Below are positions 35,601 through 48,960 of a stretch of 64,000 nucleotides of DNA, piece after piece (the first letter of the stretch is position 1; each line of letters begins with the position of its first letter). The position numbers and the translations under genes are program-made. Source of the stretch: Colletes latitarsis (taxonomy: Eukaryota; Arthropoda; Insecta; Hymenoptera; Colletidae); contig NW_027488369.1 of the NCBI RefSeq assembly GCF_051014445.1, positions 17,440,001 through 17,504,000 of the forward strand, read 5' to 3'. A model generated the notes under the pieces. That model made no database searches. It was not told the origin of the DNA and was given only the letters and a program-made list of their open reading frames with translations.

Positions 35601-37577
35601 AAGAATGAGCCTGATGAGAGAAAATCCCAGACCTAACATAGACCTAACATGAATTATTCTCTAAAATATTGATCGAAACGAGGTTTAATTGACTGTTTCA
35701 GTGTGGTCCCACATTACTACGTGATCCAAACCAGAAAAAACCCAGGATCCGTTCAACAAGTATATGAAGAATGCGAAAGTATGAGTCCGATGAGTGAAAA
35801 TCCCAGGCCTAACCTAGACCTAACATTCGTTATCCTCAAAAATATTGATCGAAACCTGGATCGACTGTTTCAGTGTGGTACCACATTACTATGTGATCCA
35901 AACCAGAAAATAACCCAGGATCTGTTCAACAAGTATGTGAAAAACGCGAAAGTGTGAGTCTGATGAGGTCAAATCCCAGACCTATCCCAGACTTAACTTG
36001 TGTTATCCTCTAAAATATTGATCGAAACCAGGTTTAATTGACTGTATCAGTGTGGTACCACATTACTATGTGATCCAAACCAGAAAATAACCCAGGATCT
36101 GTTCAACAAGTATGTGAAAAACGCGAAAGTGTGAGTCTGATGAGGTCAAATCCCAGACCTATCCCAGACTTAACTTGCGTTATCCTCAAAAATATTGATT
36201 GAAACCAGGTTTAATCGACTGCTTCAGTGTGGTACCACATTACTACGTGATCCAAACCAGAAAAAACCCAGGATCCGTTCAACAAGTATGTGAAGAATGC
36301 GAAAGTATGAGTCTGATAAGTGAAAATCCCAGACCTAACCTAGACTTAACATGCGTTATCCTCTAAAATATTGATCGAAACCTGGTTTAATCGACTGTTT
36401 CAGTGTGGTACCACTTTACTACGTGATCCAATCCAGAAATAGCCCAGGATCAGTTTAACAAGTATGAGAAGAATGCGAAAGTATGAGTCTGATGAGTGAG
36501 AATCCGAGACCTATCCCAGACCTAACATTCGTTATCCTCTAAAATATTGATCGAAACCAGGTTTAATCGACTGTTTCAGTGTGGTCCCACATTACTACGT
36601 GATCCAAACCAGAAAAAACCCAGGATCCGTTCAACAAGAATGTGAAGAATGCGAAAGTATGAGTCTGATGAGTGAAAATCCCAGACCTAACCTAGACCTT
36701 ACATGCGTTATCCTCTAAAATATTGAGCGAAACCAGGTTTAATGGACTGTTTCAGTGTGGTACCACATTACTTCGTGATCCAAACCAGAAAAAACCCAGG
36801 ATCTGTTTAACAAGTATGTGAAAAACGCTAAACTGTGAGCCTGATGAGGGCAAATCGTAGACCTAACCCAGACCTAAGATGCGTTAACCTCTAAAATATA
36901 TATCCAGACCAGGTTTCATTGAATGTTTCAGTGTGGTACCACTTTACTACGTGATGCAATCCAGAAAAAGCCCAGGATCTAGCCATGAAGTATGAGAAAT
37001 ATGCGAAAGTATGAGCCTGATGAGGGCAAATCCTAGACCTAACCCAGACCTAACATGCGTTAGCCTCTAAAATATTTATCAAGACATGGTTTAATTGAAA
37101 GTTTCAGTGTGGTACCACATTACTACGTGATACAATCCAGCAAAAGCCCAGGATCTAGCCATCAAGTTTGAGAAATATGCGAAAGAATGTGCCTGATGAG
37201 AGCAAATCCCAGACCTAACCTAGACCTAACATGAATTATTCTCTAAAATATTGATCGAAACCAGGTTTAATTGACTGTTTCAGTGTGGTCCCACATTACT
37301 ACGTGATCCAAACCAGAAAAAATCCAGGATCCGTTCAACAAGTATGTGAAGAATGCGAAAGTATGAGTCTGATGAGTGAAAATCCCAGGCCTAACCTAGA
37401 CCTAACATGCGTTGTCCTCAAAAATACTGATCGAAACCTGGTTTAATCGACTGTTTCAGTGTGGTACCACATTGCTATGTGATCCCAACCAGAAAATAAC
37501 CCAGGATCTAGCCATCAAATATGAGAAATATGCGAAAGAATGAACCTGATCAGAGCAAATCCCAGACCTAACCTAGA
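32655..37577. repeat. Higher-order duplication, 22-monomer offset (3872 bp)
   Basis: About 32660-33705 is repeated at about 36530-37577 with very few differences, for example GCAATCGAG against GCAATCCAG and CCAGAAAAAG against CCAGCAAAAG. GGTCCCAC marks 32711 and 36583. A further copy of the same monomer order starts near 41680 and runs to about 42400. Confidence 0.85.
34428..36056. repeat. Segment shared with 44281-46090 (about 56 monomers apart)
   Basis: Rare variants occur in the same order in both segments: GTGCGAATGTATG, TCACGCTACTACGTGACCC, GTTACAGCGTAGTACC and GATCGAAACGAGG. The offset is about 9853 bp. The right copy has extra material around 45370-45540, including a monomer with a longer A run and TTCAATAAG. 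The right copy also keeps TGGTTTAATCG where the left copy has the 4-nt deletion. Confidence 0.75.
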
Positions 37578-37990
37578 CCTTACATGAATTATTCTCTAAA
37601 ATATTGATCGAAACGAGGTTTAATTGACTGTTTCAGTGTGGTCCCACATTACTACGTGATCCAAACCAGAAAAAACCCAGGATCCGTTCAACAAGTATAT
37701 GAAGAATGCGAAAGTATGAGTCCGATGAGTGAAAATCCCAGGCCTAACCTAGACCTAACATTCGTTATCCTCAAAAATATTGATCGAAACCTGGATCGAC
37801 TGTTTCAGTGTGGTACCACATTACTATGTGATCCAAACCAGAAAATAACCCAGGATCTGTTCAACAAGTATGTGAAAAACGCGAAAGTGTGAGTCTGATG
37901 AGGTCAAATCCCAGACCTATCCCAGACTTAACTTGTGTTATCCTCTAAAATATTGATCGAAACCAGGTTTAATTGACTGTATCAGTGTTG
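35644..37990. repeat. Higher-order duplication, 11-monomer offset (1935 bp)
   Basis: About 35644-36055 is repeated at about 37579-37990 apparently without change. It includes a private 4-nt deletion (CCTGGATCGACTG for CCTGGTTTAATCGACTG, near 35857 and 37792) and ATATGAAGAATGCG. The copies part at 36056 and 37991, inside a monomer. Confidence 0.85.
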
Positions 37991-40900
37991 TACTTCATTA
38001 TTACGTGATGCAATCCAGAAAAAGCCCAGGATCTAGCCATCAAGTATGAGAAATATGCGAAAGAATGAACCTGATGAGAGCAAATCCCAGACCTAACCTA
38101 GACCTAACATGAATTATTCTCTAAAATATTGATCGAAACCAGGTTTAATTGACTGTTTCAGTGTTGTACTTCATTTTTACGTGATGCAATCCAGAAAGAG
38201 CCCAGGATCTAGCCATCAAGTATGAGAAATATGCGAAAGAATGAGCCTGATGGGAGCAAATCACTGACCTAACCAAGACCTAACATGAATTATTCTCTAA
38301 AATATTGATCAAAACCAGGTTTAATCGACTGTTTCAGTGTGGTACCACATTACTATGTGATCCAAACCAGAAAATAACCCAGGATCTGTTCAACAAGTAT
38401 GTGAAAAACGCGAAAGTGTGAGTCTGATGAGGTCAAATCCCAGACCTATCCCAGACTTAACTTGCGTTATCCTCAAAAATATTGATTGAAACCAGGTTTA
38501 ATCGACTGCTTCAGTGTGGTACCACATTACTACGTGATCCAAACCAGAAAAAACCCAGGATCCGTTCAACAAGTATGTGAAGAATGCGAAAGTATGAGTC
38601 TGATAAGTGAAAATCCCAGACCTAACCTAGACTTAACATGCGTTATCCTCTAAAATATTGATCGAAACCTGGTTTAATCGACTGTTTCAGTGTGGTACCA
38701 CTTTACTACGTGATCCAATCCAGAAATAGCCCAGGATCTGTTCAAGGAGTATGTGAAGTGTGCGAAAGTATGAGTGTGATGAGGTCAAATCCTAGAACTA
38801 TCCCAGACCTAACTTGCGTTATCCTCTAAAATATTGATCGAAACCAGGTTTAATCGACTGTTTCAGTGTGGTACCACATTACTATGTGATCCAAACCAGA
38901 AAAAACCCAGGATCAGTTTAACAAGTATGTGAAGAATGCGAAAGTATGAGTCTGATGAGTGTAATTCCCAGGGCTGACCTTGACCTAACATGCGTTATCC
39001 TCTAAAATATTGATCGAAACCAGGTTTAATCGACTGTTTCAGTGTGGTATCACACTACTACGTGACCCAAACCAGAAAAAACCCAGGATCTGTACAACAG
39101 GAATGTGAAAAACGCGAAAGTATGAGCCTGATGAGGGCAAATCCCAGACCAATCCCAGGCCTAACTTGCGTTATCCTCTAAAATACTGATCGAAACCAGG
39201 TTTGAATGACCGTTTCAGTGTGGTACCACATTACTACGTGATCCAAACTAGAAAAAACCCAGGATCCGTTCAACAAGAATGTGTAAAATGCGAAAGTATG
39301 AGTCCGATCAGTGAAAATCTCAGGCCTTACCTAGACCTAACTTGCGTTGTCCTCTAAAATATTGATGGAAACCAGGTATCATTGACTGTTTCAGTGTGGT
39401 ACCACATTACTACGTGATCCAAACGAGAAAAAACCCAGGATCCGTTCAACAGGTATGTGAAAAACGCTAAACTGTGAGCCTGATGAGGGCAAATCTTAGA
39501 CCTAACCCAGACCTAAGATGCGTTATCCTCTAAAATATTTATCCAGACCAGGTTTCATTGAATGTTTCAGAGTGGTCCCACATTACTACGTGATCCAAAC
39601 CAGAAAAAACCCAGGATCTGTTCAAGGAGTATGTGAAGTGTGCGAAAGTATGAGTCTGATGAGGTCAAATCCTAGACCTAACCTAGACCTAACATGCGTT
39701 GTCCTCTAAAATATTGATGGAAACCAGGTTTCATTGACTGTTTCAGTGTGGTACCACATTACTACGTGATCCAAACCAGAAAAAACCCAGGATCCGTTCA
39801 ACAAGTATGTGAAGAATGCGAAAGTATGAGTCTGATGAGTGAAAATCCCAGGCCTAACCTAGACCTAACATGCATTGTCCTCTAAAATATTGATGGTAAC
39901 CAGGTTTCATTGACTGTTTCAGTGTGGTACCACAATACTACGTGATCCAAACCAGAAAAAACCCAGGATCAGTTCAACAAGTATGTGAAGAATGCGAAAG
40001 TATGAGTCTGATGAGTGAAAATCCCAGGCCTAACCTAGACCTAACATGCGTTGTCCTCTAAAATATTGATGGAAACCAGGTTTCATTGACTGTTTCAGTG
40101 TGGTACCACATTACTACGTGATCCAAACCAGAAAAAACCCAGGATCCGTTCAACAAGTATGTGAAGAATGCGAAAGTATGAGTCTGATGAGTGAAAATCC
40201 CAGGCCTAACCTAGACCTAACATGCGTTATCCTCTAAAATATTGAGCGAAACCAGGTTTAATCGACTGTTTCAGTGTGGTACCACATTACTATGTGATGC
40301 AATCCAGAAAAAGCCCAGGATCTAGCCATCTAGTATGAGAAATATGCGAAAGAATGAGCCTGATGAGAGCAAATCCCAGACCTAACCTAGACCTTACATG
40401 CGTTATCCTCTAAAATATTGAGCGAAACCAGGTTTAATCGACTGTTTCAGTGTGGTACCACATTACTATGTGATGCAATCCAGAAAAAGCCCAGGATCTA
40501 GCCATCTAGTATGAGAAATATGCGAAAGAATGAACCTGATGAGAGCAAATCCCAGACCTAACCTAGACCTTACATGCGTTATCCTCTAAAATATTGAGCG
40601 AAACCAGGTTTAATCGACTGTTTCAGTGTGGTACCACATTACTATGTGATGCAATCCAGAAAAAGCCCAGGATCTAGCCATCTAGTATGAGAAATATGCG
40701 AAAGAATGAGCCTGATGAGAGCAAATCCCAGACCTAACCTAGACCTAACATGCGTTATCCTCTAAAATATTGAGCGAAACCAGGTTTAATGGACTGTTTC
40801 AGTGTGGTACCACACTACTTCGTGATCCAAACCAGAAAAAACCCACGATCTGTTCAACACGTATGTGAAAAACGCTAAACTGTGAGCCTGATGAGGGCAA

Positions 40901-43900
40901 ATCTTAGACCTAACCCAGACCTAAGATGCGTTATCCTCTAAAATATTTATCCAGACCAGGTTTCATTGAATGTTTCAGTGTGGTCCCACATTACAACGTG
41001 ATCCAAACCAGAAAAAACCCAGGATCTGTTCAAGGAGTATGTGAAGTGTGCGAAAGTATGAGTCTGATGAGGTCAAATCCTAGACCTATCCCAGACCTAA
41101 CATGCGTTATCCTCTAAAATATTGATCGAAAACAGGTTTAATCGACTGTTTCAGTGTGGTACCACATTATTATGTGATCCAAACCAGAAAAAACCCAGGA
41201 TCAGTTCAACAAGTATGAGAAGAATGCGAAAGTATGAGTCTGATGAGTGAGAATCCCAGACCTATCCCAGACCTAACATTCGTTATCCTCTAAAATATTG
41301 ATCGAAACCAGGTTTAATCGACTGTTTCAGTGTGGTACCACATTACTACGTGATCCAAACCAGAAAAAACCCAGGATCAGTTCAACAAGTATGTGAAGAA
41401 TGCGAAAGTATGAGTCTGTTGAGTGTAATTCCCAGGGCTGACCTAGACCTAACATGCGTTATCCTCTAAAATATTGATCGAAACCAGGTTTAATCGACTG
41501 TTTCAGTGTGGTACCACATTACTACGTGATCCAAACCAGAAAAACCCAGGATCAGTTCAACAAGTATGTGAAGAATGCGAAAGTATGAGTCTGATGAGTG
41601 TAATTCCCAGGGCTGACCTAGACCTAACATGCGTTATCCTCTAAAATATTGATCGAAACCAGGTTTAATCGACTGTTTCAGTGTGGTCCCACATTACTAC
41701 GTGATCCAAACCAGAAAAAACCCAGGATCCGTTCAACAAGAATGTGAAGAATGCGAAAGTATGAGTCTGATGAGTGAAAATCCCAGACCTAACCTAGACC
41801 TTACATGCGTTATCCTCTAAAATATTGAGCGAAACCAGGTTTAATGGACTGTTTCAGTGTGGTACCACATTACTTCGTGATCCAAACCAGAAAAAACCCA
41901 GGATCTGTTTAACAAGTATGTGAAAAACGCTAAACTGTGAGCCTGATGAGGGCAAATCGTAGACCTAACCCAGACCTAAGATGCGTTAACCTCTAAAATA
42001 TATATCCAGACCAGGTTTCATTGAATGTTTCAGTGTGGTACCACTTTACTACGTGATGCAATCCAGAAAAAGCCCAGGATCTAGCCATGAAGTATGAGAA
42101 ATATGCGAAAGTATGAGCCTGATGAGGGCAAATCCTAGACCTAACCCAGACCTAACATGCGTTAGCCTCTAAAATATTTATCAAGACATGGTTTAATTGA
42201 AAGTTTCAGTGTGGTACCACATTACTACGTGATACAATCCAGAAAAAGCCCAGGATCTAGCCATCAAGTTTGAGAAATGTGCGAAAGAATGTGCCTGATG
42301 AGAGCAAATCCCAGACCTAACCTAGACCTAACATGAATTATTCTCTAAAATATTGATCGAAACCAGGTTTAATTGACTGTTTCAGTGTGGTCCCACATTA
42401 CTACGTGATCCAAACCAGAAAAAACCCAGGATCTGTTCAACATGTATGAGAAGTATGCGAAAGAATGAGCCTGATGACAGCAAATCCCAGACCTAACATA
42501 GACCTAACATGAATTATTCTCTAAAATATTCATCGAAACCTGGTTTAATCGACTGTTTCAGCGTGGTCCCAAATTACTACGTGATCCAAACCAGAAAAAA
42601 CCCAGGATCCGTTCAACAAGTATGTGAAGAATGCGAAAGTAAGTGCCTGATGAGGGCAAATCCTAGACCTATCCCAGACCTAACTTGCGTTATCCTCTAA
42701 AATATTGATCGAAACCAGGTTTAATTGACTGTTTCAGCGTGGTACCACATTACTACGTGATCCAATCCAGAAACAGCCCAGGATCTAGCCATGAAGTATG
42801 AGAAATATGCGAAAGTATGAACCTGATGAGGGCAAATCCTAGACTTAACCCAGACCTAACATGCGTTATCCTCTAAAATATTTATCAAGATCAGGTTTAA
42901 TTGATTGTTTCAGTGTGGTCCCACATTACTACGTGATGCAAACCAGAAAAAACCCACGATCTGTTCAACATGTATGAGAAATATGGGAAGGAATGAGCCT
43001 GACGAGAGCAAATCCCAGACCTAGCTTAGACCTAACATGAATTATCCTCTAAAATATTGATCGAAACCAGGTTTAATCGACTGTTTCAGCGTGGTGCCAC
43101 ATTACTACGTGATACAATCCAGAAACAGCCCAGGATCTAGCCATGAAGTATGAGAAATATGCGAAAGTATGAGCCTGGTGAGGGCAAATCCTAGACCTAA
43201 CCCAAACCTAACATGCGTTATCCTCTAAAATATTTATCAAGACCAGGTTTAATTGAATGTTTCAGTGTGGTAACACATTACTACGTGAACCAAACCAGAA
43301 AAAACCCAGGATCCGTTCAACAAGTATGTTAAAACTGCGACAGTATGACCCTGATGAGGGCATATCCCAGGCCTAACCTAGACCTAACATGCGTTGTCCT
43401 CTAGAATATTGATGGAAACCAGGTTTAATTGACTGTTTCAGTGTTGTACTTCATTACTACGTGATGCAATCCAGAAAAAGCCCAGGATCTAGCCATCAAG
43501 TATGAGAAATATGCGAAAGAATGAGCCCGATGTGAGCAAATCCCAGACCTAACCTAGACCTAACATGAATTATTCTCTAAAATATTGATCAAAACCAGGT
43601 TTATTTGACTGTTTCAGTGTGGTACCACATTACTACGTGATCCAATCCAGAAATAGCCCAGGATCTAGCCATGAAGTATGAGAAATATGCGAAAGTATGA
43701 GCCTGATGAGGGCAAATCCTAGACCTAACCCAAACCTAACATGCGTTATCCTCTAAAATATTTATCAAGAAAAGGTTTAATTGAATGTTTCAGTGTGGTA
43801 CCACATTACTACGTGAACCAATCCAGAAAAAACCCAGGATCCGTTCAACAAGTATGTTAAAACTGCGACAGTATGACCCTGATGAGGGCAAATCCCAGGC

Positions 43901-46900
43901 CTAACCTAGACCTAACATGCGTTGTCCTCTAAAATATTGATGGAAACCGGGTTTCATTGAATGTTTCAGTGTGGTACCACATTACTACGTGATCCAATCC
44001 AGAAATAGCCCAGGATCTAGCCATGAAGTATGAGAAATATGCGAAAGTATGAGCCTGATGAGGGCAAATCCTAGACCTAACCCAAACCTAACATGCGTTA
44101 TCCTCTAAAATATTTATCAAGAAAAGGTTTAATTGAATGTTTCAGTGTGGTACCACATTACTACGTGAACCAAACCAGAAAAAACCCAGGATCTGTTCAA
44201 CAAGTATGTTAAAACTGCGACAGTATGACCCTGATGAGGGCATATCCCAGGCCTAACCTAGACCTAACATGCGTTATCCTCTAAAATATTGATCGAAACC
44301 TGGTTTAATCGACTGTTTCAGTGTGGTACCACATTACTATGTGATCCAATCCAGAAAATAACCCAGGATCTGTTCAAGGAGTATGTGAAGTGTGCGAATG
44401 TATGAGTCTGATGAGGTCAAATCCCAGACCTATCCCAGACCTAACTTGCGTTATCCTCAAAAATATTGATTGATACCAGGTTTAATCGACTGTTTCAGTG
44501 TGGTGCCACATTACTACGTGATCCAAACCAGAAAAAACCCAGGATCCGTTCAACAAGTATGTGAAGAATGCGAAAGTATGAGTCTAATGAGTGAAAATCC
44601 CAGGCCTAACCTAGACCTAACATGCGTTATCCTCTAAAACATCGATCGAAACCAGGTTTAGTCGACTGTTTCAGTGTGGTATCACGCTACTACGTGACCC
44701 AAACCAGAAAAAACCCAGGATCTGTACAACAAGTATGTGAAAAACGCGAAAGTATGAGCCTGATGAGGGCAAATCGCAGACCTATCCCTGACCTAACTTG
44801 CGTTATCCTCTAAAATATTGATCGAAACCAGGTTTGATTGACCGTTTCAGTGTGGTACCACATTACTACGTGATCCAAACCAGAAAAAACCCAGGATCTG
44901 TTCAACCAGTATGTGAAAAACGCTAAACTGTGAGCCTGATGAGGGCAAATCGTAGACCTAACCCAGACCTAAGATGCGTTAACCTCTAAAATATTTATCA
45001 AGACCTGGTTTAATTGAAAGTTTCAGTGTGGTACCACATTACTACGTGATACAATCCAGAAAAAGTCCAGGATCTAGCCATCAAGTTTGAGAAATATGCG
45101 AAAGAATGTGCCTGATGCGGGCAAATCCTAGACCTATCCCAGACCTAACTTGCGTTATCCTCTAAAATATTGATAGAAACCAGGTTTAATTGACTGTTAC
45201 AGCGTAGTACCACATTACTACGTGATACAATCCAGAAACAGCCCAGGATCTAGCCATGAAGTATGAGAAATATGCGAAAGAATGAACCTGATGAGAGCAA
45301 ATCCCAGACCTAACCTAGACCTTACATGCGTTATCCTCTAAAATATTGATCGAAACCAGGTTTAATCGACTGTTTCAGTGTGGTCCCACATTTCTACGTG
45401 ATCCAAACCAGAAAAAAATCCAGGATCCGTTCAATAAGTATGTGAAGAATGCGAAAGTATGAGTCTGATGAGTGAGAATCCTAGACCTATCCCAGACCTA
45501 ACATTCGTTATCCTCTAAAATATTGAGCGAAACCAGGTTTAATCGACTGTTTCAGTGTGGTCCCACATTACTACGTGATCCAAACCAGAAACAACCCAGG
45601 ATCTGTTCAACATGTATGAGACATATGCGAAAGAATGAGCCTGATGAGAGAAAATCCCAGACCTAACATAGACCTAACATGAATTATTCTCTAAAACATT
45701 GATCGAAACGAGGTTTAATTGACTGTTTCAGTGTGGTCCCACATTACTACGTGATCCAAACCAGAAAAAACCCAGGATCCGTTCAACAAGTATGTGAAGA
45801 ATGCGAAAGTATGAGTCCGATGAGTGAAAATCCCAGGCCTAACCTAGACCTAACATGCGTTATCCTCAAAAATATTGATCGAAACCTGGTTTAATCGACT
45901 GTTTCAGTGTGGTACCACATTACTATGTGATCCAAACCAGAAAATAACCCTGGATCTGTTCAACAAGTATGTGAAAAACGCGAAAGTGTGAGTCTGATGA
46001 GGTCAAATCCCAGACCTATCCCAGACTTAACTTGTGTTATCCTCTAAAATATTGATCGAAACCAGGTTTAATTGACTGTATCAGTGTTGTACTTCATTAT
46101 TACGTGATGCAATCCAGAAAAAGCCCAGGATCTAGCCATCAAGTATGAGAAATATGCGAAAGAATGAACCTGATGAGAGCAAATCCCAGACCTAACCTAG
46201 ACCTAACATGAATTATTCTCTAAAATATTGATCGAAACCAGGTTTAATTGACTGTTTCAGTGTTGTACTTCATTTTTTCGTGATGCAATCCAGAAAAAGC
46301 CCAGGATCTAGCCATCAAGTATGAGAAATATGCGAAAGAACGAGCCTGATGGGAGCAAATCACTGACCTAACCTAGACCTAACATGAATTATTCTCTAAA
46401 ATATTGATCAAAACCAGGTTTATTTGACTGTTTCAGTGTGGTCCCACATTACTACGTGATCAAAACCAGAAAAAACCCAGGATCCGTTCAACAAGTATGT
46501 GAAAAACGCGAAAGTATGAGTCTGATGAGGTCAAATCCCAGACCTATCCCAGACTTAACTTGCGTTATCCTCAAAAATATTGATCGAAACCTGGTTTAAT
46601 CGACTGTTTCAGTGTGGTACCACTTTACTACGTGATCCAATCCAGAAATAGCCCGGGATCTAGCCATGAAGTATGAGAAATATGCGAAAGTAAGAGCCTG
46701 ATGTGGGCAAATCCTAGACCGTTCCCAGACCTAACTTGCGTTATCCTCTAAAATATTGATCGAAACCAGGTTTAATTGACTGTTTCAGCGTGGCACCACA
46801 TTACTACGTGATCCAATCCAGAAACAGCCCAGGATCTAGCCATGAAGTATGAGAAATATGCGAAAGTATGAGCCTGATGAGGGCAAATCCTAGACCTAAC

Positions 46901-47989
46901 CCAGACCTAACATGCGTTATCCTCTAAAATATTTATCAAGATCAGGTTTAATTGATTGTTTCAGTGTGGTCCCACATTACTACGTGATGCAAACCAGAAA
47001 AAACCCACGATCTGTTCAACATGTATGAGAAATATGCGAAGGAATGAGCCTGATGAGAGCAAATCCCAGACCTAACTTAGACCTAACATGAATTATTCTC
47101 TAAAATATTGAGCGAAACCAGGTTTACTTGACTGTTTCAGTGTGGTCCCACATTACTACGTGAACCAAACCAGGAAAAACCCAGGATCCGTTCAACAAGT
47201 ATGTTAAAACTGCGACAGTATGACCCTGATGAGGGCAAATCCCAGGCCTAACCTAGACCTAACATGCGTTGTCCTCTAAAATATTGATCGAAACCAGGTT
47301 TAATTGACTGTTTCAGTGTTGTACTACATTACTACGTGATCAAAACCAGAAAAAACCCAGGATCCGTTCAACAAGTATGTGAAGAATGCGAAAGTATGAC
47401 TCTGATCAGTGAAAATCTCAGGCCTTACCTAGACCTAACTTGCGTTGTCCTCTAAAATATTGATGGAAACCAGGTTTCATTGAATGTTTCAGTGTGGTAC
47501 CACATTACTACGTGATCCAATCCAGAAATAGCCCAGGATCTAGCCATGAAGTATGAGAAATATGCGAAAGTAAGGGCCTGATGAGGGCAAATCCTAGACC
47601 TATCCCAGACCTAACATGCGTTATCCTCTAAAATATTTATCAAGATCAGGTTTAATTGATTGTGTCAGTGTGGTCCCACATCACTACGTGATCCAAACCA
47701 GAAAAAACCCAGGATCTGTTCAACATGTATGAGAAATATGCGAAAGAATGAGCCTGATGAGAGCAAATCCCAGACCTAACCTAGACCTAACATGCGTTGT
47801 CCTCTACAATATTGATGGAAACCAGGTTTAGTTGACTGTTTCAGTGTTGTACTTCATTACTACGTGATGCAATCCAGAAAAAGCCCAGGATCTAGCCATC
47901 AAGTATGAGAAATATGCGAAAGAATGAGCCTGATGAGAGCAAATCCCAGACCTAACCTAGGCCTAACATGAATTATTCTCTAAAATATT

Positions 47990-48960
47990 GATCGAAACCA
48001 GGTTTAATTGACTGTTTCAGTGTTGTACTACATTACTACGTGATCAAAACCAGAAAAAACCCAGGATCCGTTCAACAAGTATGTGAAGAATGCGAAAGTA
48101 TGAGTCTGATCAGTGAAAATCTCAGGCCTTACCTAGACCTAACTTGCGTTGTCCTCTAAAATATTGATGGAAACCAGGTTTCATTGACTGTTTCAGTGTG
48201 GTACTACATTACTACGTGATGCAATCCAGAAAAAGCCCAGGATCTAGCCACCAAGTATGAGAAATAAGCGAAAGAATGAGCCTGATGAGAGCAAATCCCA
48301 GACCTAACCTAGACCTAACATGCGTTATCCTCTAAAATATTGAGCGAAACCAGGTTTAATGGACTGTTTCAGTGTGGTACCACACTACTTCGTGATCCAA
48401 ACCAGAAAAAACCCAGGATCTGTTCAACAAGTATGTGAAAAACGCTAAACTGTGAGCCTGATGAGGGCAAATCTTAGACCTAACCCAGACCTAAGATGCG
48501 TTATCCTCTAAAATATTTATCCAGACCAGGTTTAATGGACTGTTTCAGTGTGGTACCACACTACTTCGTGATCCAAACCAGAGAAAGCCCAGGATCTGTT
48601 CAAGAAGTATGTGAAAAACGCTAAACTGTGAGCCTGATGAGGGCAAATCTTAGACCTAACCCAGACCTGAGATGCGTTTCCCCTCTAAAATATTTATCCA
48701 GACCAGGTTTCATTGAATGTTTCAGTGTGGTACCACTTTACTACCTGATACAATCCAGAAACAGCCCAGGATCTAGCCATGAAGTATGAGAAATATGCGA
48801 AAGTATGAGCCTGATGAGGGCAAATCCTAGACCTGACCCAAACCTAACATGGGTTATCCTCTAAAATATTTATCAAGAAAAGGTTTAATTGAATGTTTCA
48901 GTGTGGTACCACATTACTACGTGAACCAAACCAGAAAAAACCCAGGATCCGTTCAACAAG
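47990..48960. repeat. Block shared with about 58730-59640 (61 monomers apart)
   Basis: TGTTGTACTACATTACTACG begins at 48021 and 58759. It is followed in both places by the same series of monomer types, including GAAATAAGCGAAAG and two ACACTACTTCGTG monomers. The offset is close to 61 monomers. Confidence 0.7.
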
